Assembly (NCBI GenBank): GCA_016840025.1
Contig: JAEOTF010000130.1
Location: forward strand, 1-7,550
DNA from: Candidatus Hodarchaeota archaeon
Lineage (GTDB): Archaea; Asgardarchaeota; Heimdallarchaeia; Hodarchaeales; YT1-039
Direction: 5' to 3'
DNA: 7,550 nucleotides
Shown: one piece after another, positions 4,787 to 7,550 of the stretch
How positions within the stretch are numbered: the stretch's first letter is position 1
Layout: each line of letters starts with the position of its first letter
Notes under the pieces: model-generated
The model's database searches: none
The model's input: only the letters and a program-made list of their open reading frames with translations
Told to the model about the DNA's origin: nothing
Made by a program: the position numbers and the translations under genes

Positions 4787-5515
4787 ATGATCTTTGGTTT
4801 GTTGATTTTTAGCTCTGTACAACTGGGAGTAGCATGGGAGCAGGATTATGACAATTACGCTGTAAAGGTTGGAGATGAATATGTGTGGGAAGTTAGACGG
4901 TGTCGTCAAGATAATAATATCAACAATGCATACTTGAAGTATGGAAAAGCTCCTGGGATTGAGTTGGTAGAAGGAGACACCTTGAACTTCACTGTGACGG
5001 GATTTTGGAACGATCCCTATCCTGTTGAATACTCTTTTGTAGCCAACAGCACACTTCAAGTACATAATCAAACCTATAACGATGTCCCTATATCGTGGTT
5101 CATCATTCCTCCCTTCACCGACACAAAAGGATATGTGGAGCATCGAAAGGAATGGGGGGAAGCCCTAAATTTGCGTTATTTCAACAATTCACTACAAAAT
5201 GATTACTATTTTGAAGAATACATCTGGCCAGCTAGTCCATATTCTGGCGGATTACCAGCTCATTTAACACGAAAAGAAACACAACTCTCTACTGGCATAA
5301 TGACATATTGGTACCAGAATTATAACCCCTTTCAGAATGAAACTTCAATTCCATCTACTTATGATGAACTTGAAATCACAGGAATTACTGTTCCTCCAGT
5401 TCTTGAGAGAAATGACTCTGATGATATTTCAGGGTTTGAAATATATCTTATTCTAGTATCCTTCCTCATATTCGTGCTATTTCTCCGAATACGAGATAAA
5501 TCACGAAAGAAATAA
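4787..5515 (+). CDS. Secreted 'YVWEV'-type surface protein with C-terminal membrane anchor
   Basis: A 242-residue protein of a type I associate with archaeal, especially Asgard, surface proteins of unknown function. A short hydrophobic signal (MIFGLLIFSSVQLGVAW) leads into 'YAVKVGDEYVWEV' (24-36), then a beta-rich region with 'VEGDTLNFTVTG' (61-72), about five N-x-S/T sequons and 'LSTGIMTYWYQ' (167-177). A transmembrane helix (217-233) and a strongly basic tail (RIRDKSRKK) follow. The N-terminus lacks the usual basic residue; a CTG at 4778 would add L-K-I, but AAGGA about 9 nt upstream favours ATG 4787. A 138-codon frame on the opposite strand has no such features and is a shadow. The gene is divergent from the DNRLRE gene. 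Function unknown; an envelope or substrate-binding role is inference. Confidence 0.75.
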   Translation: MIFGLLIFSSVQLGVAWEQDYDNYAVKVGDEYVWEVRRCRQDNNINNAYLKYGKAPGIELVEGDTLNFTVTGFWNDPYPVEYSFVANSTLQVHNQTYNDVPISWFIIPPFTDTKGYVEHRKEWGEALNLRYFNNSLQNDYYFEEYIWPASPYSGGLPAHLTRKETQLSTGIMTYWYQNYNPFQNETSIPSTYDELEITGITVPPVLERNDSDDISGFEIYLILVSFLIFVLFLRIRDKSRKK

Positions 5516-6187
5516 AGGAGCCATATTTAACAGTAGAATATAAATTTTTTCTCACAATTCAGTTTTATCTATTTAATCTTTTAATTTTATCATTATTTAA
5601 GCTATTTTAAACAGTTAAAATTCTTCTACATGAAACCCACAAACAAATCGATAGTAATATTTAATAAAATCAAGTTTAAAGAAATAAAATGTAGAATTAA
5701 TACATATGTTATAAAATACACAATACTTAGATTTGAATTTATCACAGTTAGACGCATCAATATCGAAAAATTATTCTCTATAGTGTTTTCTGCTATATTA
5801 TAAACAATTATCAACCCCTTTAGATTTTTCTTAAATTTAATCATTATTAATTGTTGAATATTAGGATTTATGCTTATTAATTAGCCAGATCACTATTTGA
5901 ATTCTGCTTTTCATATAACATAAGCGTCTCACTCTTTTTTTCCCATTTTCAATGTCTTCATTTTTCAATGTTTTTCCTCGGTAACCAGCCTGCAAAAAGG
6001 GCAAGACACTCCACAACCTATTTTATTAAATTCTTATCCAAGATTAATAGAATATTTTTAATATTAATAATACCAGTGACTTTTATTAATACTAAAAATG
6101 CCCATTCTTTTCAAAATGAATCAAAGAATTGTTATTTCCTCCTTAAATCGGAAAAGGCCAAGGTGTATTTTAAGCTTTATGGAAAGC
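5516..6187. other. Very AT-rich intergenic stretch before the TFB gene
   Basis: About 670 bp that is distinctly more AT-rich than the flanking genes. It contains the likely terminator of the YVWEV gene at its left end and one doubtful plus-strand ORF (5968-6225). AAGCTTTAT is repeated at 6172-6180 and 6184-6192; the second copy runs into the TFB TATA box. A minus-strand frame (5626-5844) is low-complexity and judged spurious. I see no tRNA, hairpin array or clear gene. Confidence 0.55.
5545..5590 (+). terminator. T-rich stretch after the YVWEV gene
   Basis: A T6 run at 5545-5550 followed by further T-rich segments (AGTTTTATC, CTTTTAATTTTAT), starting about 30 bp after the stop codon. Archaeal RNA polymerase terminates at T-runs on the non-template strand without needing a hairpin. 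Confidence 0.45.
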
Positions 6188-6225
6188 TTTATATAGGAGA
6201 ACAACCCTATTTTGTATACAAGTAG
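5968..6225 (+). CDS. Doubtful 85-residue ORF with a possible signal peptide
   Basis: An open frame encoding a basic N-terminus, a hydrophobic core (NRIFLILIIPVTFI, about 27-40) and 'NAHS', a conceivable signal-peptide cleavage site, then a short Lys/Tyr-rich part (KAKVYFKLYGKLY...). No ribosome-binding site precedes the ATG. The codons simply mirror the AT-rich background. The frame's last 40 bp contain the strong TATA box that should drive the TFB gene. No family is recognised. Chance ORFs of this size are not rare in such AT-rich DNA, so this is more likely non-coding. Confidence 0.22.
   Translation: MFFLGNQPAKRARHSTTYFIKFLSKINRIFLILIIPVTFINTKNAHSFQNESKNCYFLLKSEKAKVYFKLYGKLYIGEQPYFVYK
6181..6195 (+). 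promoter_or_regulatory. BRE/TATA promoter of the TFB gene
   Basis: GGAAAGC followed by TTTATATA (6188-6195) is a textbook archaeal BRE plus TATA box and the strongest promoter in the window. Initiation near 6215-6219 would give a leader of about 60 nt before ATG 6278, long for an archaeon and containing the hairpin at 6256-6268. Confidence 0.65.
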
Positions 6226-6255
6226 GATGATTTTAGATAAATGATGAGAGTAAGG

Positions 6256-6268
6256 TCCCTTAAAGGGA
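6256..6268 (+). promoter_or_regulatory. Hairpin TCCCT-TAA-AGGGA overlapping the TFB ribosome-binding site
   Basis: A perfect 5-bp inverted repeat with a 3-nt loop. Its right arm contains most of the Shine-Dalgarno GGGAG (6265-6269) that serves ATG 6278 at 8 nt spacing. Folded, it would hide the ribosome-binding site; as DNA it is also a small palindromic protein site. A 3-nt loop and 5-bp stem are modest, so function is uncertain. Confidence 0.35.
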
Positions 6269-6277
6269 GTGATGCAA

Positions 6278-7258
6278 ATGAAAAATAATAGTAAGAAGAC
6301 GGTATATCATTGTCCCGAATGCCAATCTACCGATCTATTTGAGGATCCGGTACGTGGAGAAATAATTTGCGGACAATGTGGACTCGTTGTTGGCCCTCTT
6401 ATGAAAAGTGATACAGATTGGCGAGCCTACTCATCCTTCACTGATAATTCTAAAGAGCGAGTTGGTGCTCCTCTTACTCCTTTACAACCTACGTTAGGTC
6501 TTCGAACAGATTTTGTAGATTCTCGCAGAGATAGTCAAGGCAAATATCTTTCTCCTGAAGGCCAGCAAAAATTTCGTCGCCTTAGCCGTGTAGATGGTCG
6601 TACCGAACAGCCTGTCTTAAGAAATCTACGTTCGGCTTTAAGAGAACTAAAACGCATTTCTTCGCATCTTGGGCTCTCTGACGCTATCGCTGAGGAAGCT
6701 GCAAGAACATACAGGCTGGCTCTTAAAGCAAAACTGATTCGTGGTCATTCTATCGATGGTATTGTAGCTGCTTCTATTTATTTAGCTTGTCGCCGGAAAG
6801 AAACCCCTGTTACATTCAAAGAAGTAAGTTCTTTAGCGAATGTCGATCACAAGGAGTTCGGTCGTTGTGTAAGGCTCCTCCTGACACGCTTAAATCTCAG
6901 AAATCCTCCTTCGGATTATCGAGCTTTAATCTTCCGCTTAGGTGCAGATCTTGATCTTACAATTCCTACACGTCGTCGTGCTACAGAGATCGTAGAAGCT
7001 GCCAAGTCGAAAGGTGTACTCATCGGCAAGAACCCTATGAGTATCGCAGCGGCAGCAATCTATATCGCAGCAATTCAAACAGGTGAAAGACGAACACAGC
7101 AGCAGATCGCATCAGCGGCTCGGACTACCCCTGTTACTATCCGTCATCGTTTCAAAGAGCTGGTAAAAGTCTTAGACATTGAACAGCTTAATGTAAAAAG
7201 AGGTGCAGCAGCGGCTCCAGTCTACATTTCTGATCCAGAAGCTATTCTAAGCCAATAG
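6278..7258 (+). CDS. tfb: Transcription initiation factor B (TFB, archaeal TFIIB homologue)
   Basis: A 326-residue TFB, full length for the family (about 300-330). TFB binds the TBP-TATA complex and BRE and recruits RNA polymerase. Numbered from ATG 6278: Zn ribbon C12-x2-C15 ... C31-x2-C34 (CPEC, CGQC). Reader/linker 48-78 contains 'DWRAYSS' and 'RVGAPLT' but reads 'LQPTLGLRT' where most TFBs have 'hDKGLsT'. Cyclin fold 1 covers about 112-207 ('HSIDGIVAASIYLACRRK'). Cyclin fold 2 covers about 213-305 ('KNPMSIAAAAIYIAAIQTG', then the helix-turn-helix 'RRTQQQIASAARTTPVTIR'). A 20-residue Ala-rich tail follows. Starts at 6269 (GTG) and 6272 (ATG) are in frame, but GGGAG at 8 nt favours 6278. 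The gene stands alone with its own BRE/TATA promoter and has a higher GC than its surroundings. Archaea often carry several TFBs; whether this is the main copy cannot be told. Confidence 0.96.
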   Translation: MKNNSKKTVYHCPECQSTDLFEDPVRGEIICGQCGLVVGPLMKSDTDWRAYSSFTDNSKERVGAPLTPLQPTLGLRTDFVDSRRDSQGKYLSPEGQQKFRRLSRVDGRTEQPVLRNLRSALRELKRISSHLGLSDAIAEEAARTYRLALKAKLIRGHSIDGIVAASIYLACRRKETPVTFKEVSSLANVDHKEFGRCVRLLLTRLNLRNPPSDYRALIFRLGADLDLTIPTRRRATEIVEAAKSKGVLIGKNPMSIAAAAIYIAAIQTGERRTQQQIASAARTTPVTIRHRFKELVKVLDIEQLNVKRGAAAAPVYISDPEAILSQ

Positions 7259-7261
7259 GAC

Positions 7262-7285
7262 TTCCTTTCCCCCCTTTTTTTATTT
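7262..7285 (+). terminator. Pyrimidine-tract terminator of the TFB gene
   Basis: Directly after the TAG stop the plus strand is an almost pure C/T tract ending in seven T's (7275-7281) and TATTT. T-runs at this position are the standard archaeal intrinsic termination signal; no hairpin is present or needed. Confidence 0.65.
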
Positions 7286-7424
7286 ACACCCCTAATAACC
7301 TCTTACAAATTAGTATTCTAAGCTAGTCATCCAAGTGTGCAGATCTACTTTTGTCATTTGGTCATGATACCTTCCTATCTTCCGTAACTGTATTGTTCAA
7401 AGTATCTGATCGATTAGGGCACTT
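7286..7424. other. Intergenic DNA with no recognised feature
   Basis: Between the TFB terminator and the right-edge promoter. No ORF longer than a few codons on either strand, and no hairpin or repeat that stands out. Confidence 0.5.
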
Positions 7425-7440
7425 GAAACACTTTTATATA
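7425..7440 (+). promoter_or_regulatory. Strong BRE/TATA-like promoter near the right edge
   Basis: GAAACAC followed by TTTTATATA resembles the TFB promoter in layout. Initiation would be expected near 7460-7466. No ORF begins suitably downstream; the ATG at 7440 overlaps the TATA box and opens only 16 codons. Confidence 0.5.
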
Positions 7441-7459
7441 TGCCGCAATCTGCTGAAAC

Positions 7460-7530
7460 GTCTCCCGAAGTCATTAACGCGTCTCCTTAACCACCCCGAG
7501 ATAGATGTCTAGTCTTAGGTGGCGGGATAC
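7460..7530 (+). ncRNA. Candidate small structured RNA behind the 7425-7440 promoter
   Basis: The segment is visibly GC-richer than the surrounding AT-rich intergenic DNA, begins where transcription from the TATA box should start, and lacks an ORF. CCACC (7491-7495) can pair with GGTGG (7518-7522), with a smaller inner pairing AGAT (about 7499-7502)/GTCT (about 7512-7515). CGTCTCC occurs twice (about 7459 and 7480). It does not show tRNA hallmarks (no GGTTCAAATCC-type arm), and I could not match it to SRP RNA, RNase P RNA or clear C/D boxes. Alternatively it is a leader for a gene beyond the edge. Confidence 0.25.
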
Positions 7531-7549
7531 ACATATAATTTATTATGTG
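7530..7549. other. Inverted repeat CACATA-N8-TATGTG at the window edge
   Basis: Two perfect 6-bp arms around TAATTTAT. The symmetry and AT-rich centre fit an operator or the promoter region of a gene beyond the window; nothing further can be read. Confidence 0.25.
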
Positions 7550-7550
7550 A

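Noticed and set aside
4727..5143. 138-codon minus-strand ORF opposite the YVWEV gene
   Set aside because: The plus-strand frame has a signal peptide, the YVWEV motif, sequons and a transmembrane anchor; the antisense frame has none of these and would conflict with the divergent promoter.
5626..5844. 72-codon minus-strand ORF with hydrophobic residues
   Set aside because: Composition (Ile, Leu, Asn, Phe) is what AT-rich non-coding DNA gives; no ribosome-binding site, promoter or family pattern.
7440..7490. 16-codon plus-strand ORF starting MPQSAE
   Set aside because: Its ATG overlaps the TATA box, so it would lie upstream of the expected transcription start.
7460..7530. tRNA, SRP RNA or C/D-box RNA in the GC-rich segment
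   Set aside because: No T-arm consensus or cloverleaf on either strand, and no convincing paired C (RUGAUGA) and D (CUGA) boxes.

Overview
The window looks archaeal. It carries a complete transcription factor B (TFIIB) gene. The promoters that can be seen are TATA boxes with purine-rich upstream (BRE-like) stretches, and gene ends are followed by plain T-runs. The surface proteins share a signal peptide and a C-terminal membrane anchor with a basic tail. The DNA is AT-rich, and GTG and TTG starts are used. The NosD-like protein with an N-terminal 'dPYvleG' segment and the 'YVWEV' secreted protein resemble proteins common in Asgard archaea (Heimdall-/Thor-/Lokiarchaeia). That placement is inference; Archaea itself is much safer.

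Layout. The left end (1-749) lies on the minus strand. It holds a vapBC toxin-antitoxin operon (AbrB-type antitoxin, PIN-domain toxin), then an edge-cut helix-turn-helix frame. The PIN frame stops immediately after its fourth acidic residue, and the +1 frame supplies a natural-looking 12-residue tail, so the toxin gene appears frameshifted. A perfect 15-bp palindrome covers the predicted vapBC transcription start. A mostly non-coding stretch (750-1178) contains the first copy of an 80-bp repeat. A plus-strand two-gene operon (1182-1840) follows, resembling a TumE/DUF6516 toxin with an upstream antitoxin-like protein. Next comes a secreted, membrane-anchored parallel beta-helix protein (1934-3112), and then the second copy of the 80-bp repeat (3186-3265). 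The two copies are in the same orientation, ungapped and about 90% identical (8 mismatches), and they bracket the TumE-like pair plus the beta-helix gene.

From 3282 to 5515 there are three more surface proteins: a beta-sandwich protein and a DNRLRE-domain protein on the minus strand, and a 'YVWEV' protein on the plus strand. Each has an N-terminal secretion segment and a C-terminal transmembrane anchor. With the beta-helix protein, four consecutive genes encode single-pass envelope proteins. The last two are divergent around a short AT-centred palindrome.

The stretch 5516-6187 is very AT-rich with at best one doubtful small ORF. It leads to a strong BRE/TATA promoter and the TFB gene (6278-7258), which has a complete Zn ribbon and two cyclin folds but an atypical linker. 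TFB ends at a C/T-rich terminator. Near the right edge another strong TATA box precedes a GC-richer, hairpin-forming segment without a good ORF, a candidate small RNA gene.

Taken together, this is an accessory-type region: two toxin-antitoxin modules, repeats and fast-evolving surface proteins next to a TFB gene. I see no CRISPR array, recognisable tRNA/rRNA or intact transposase.
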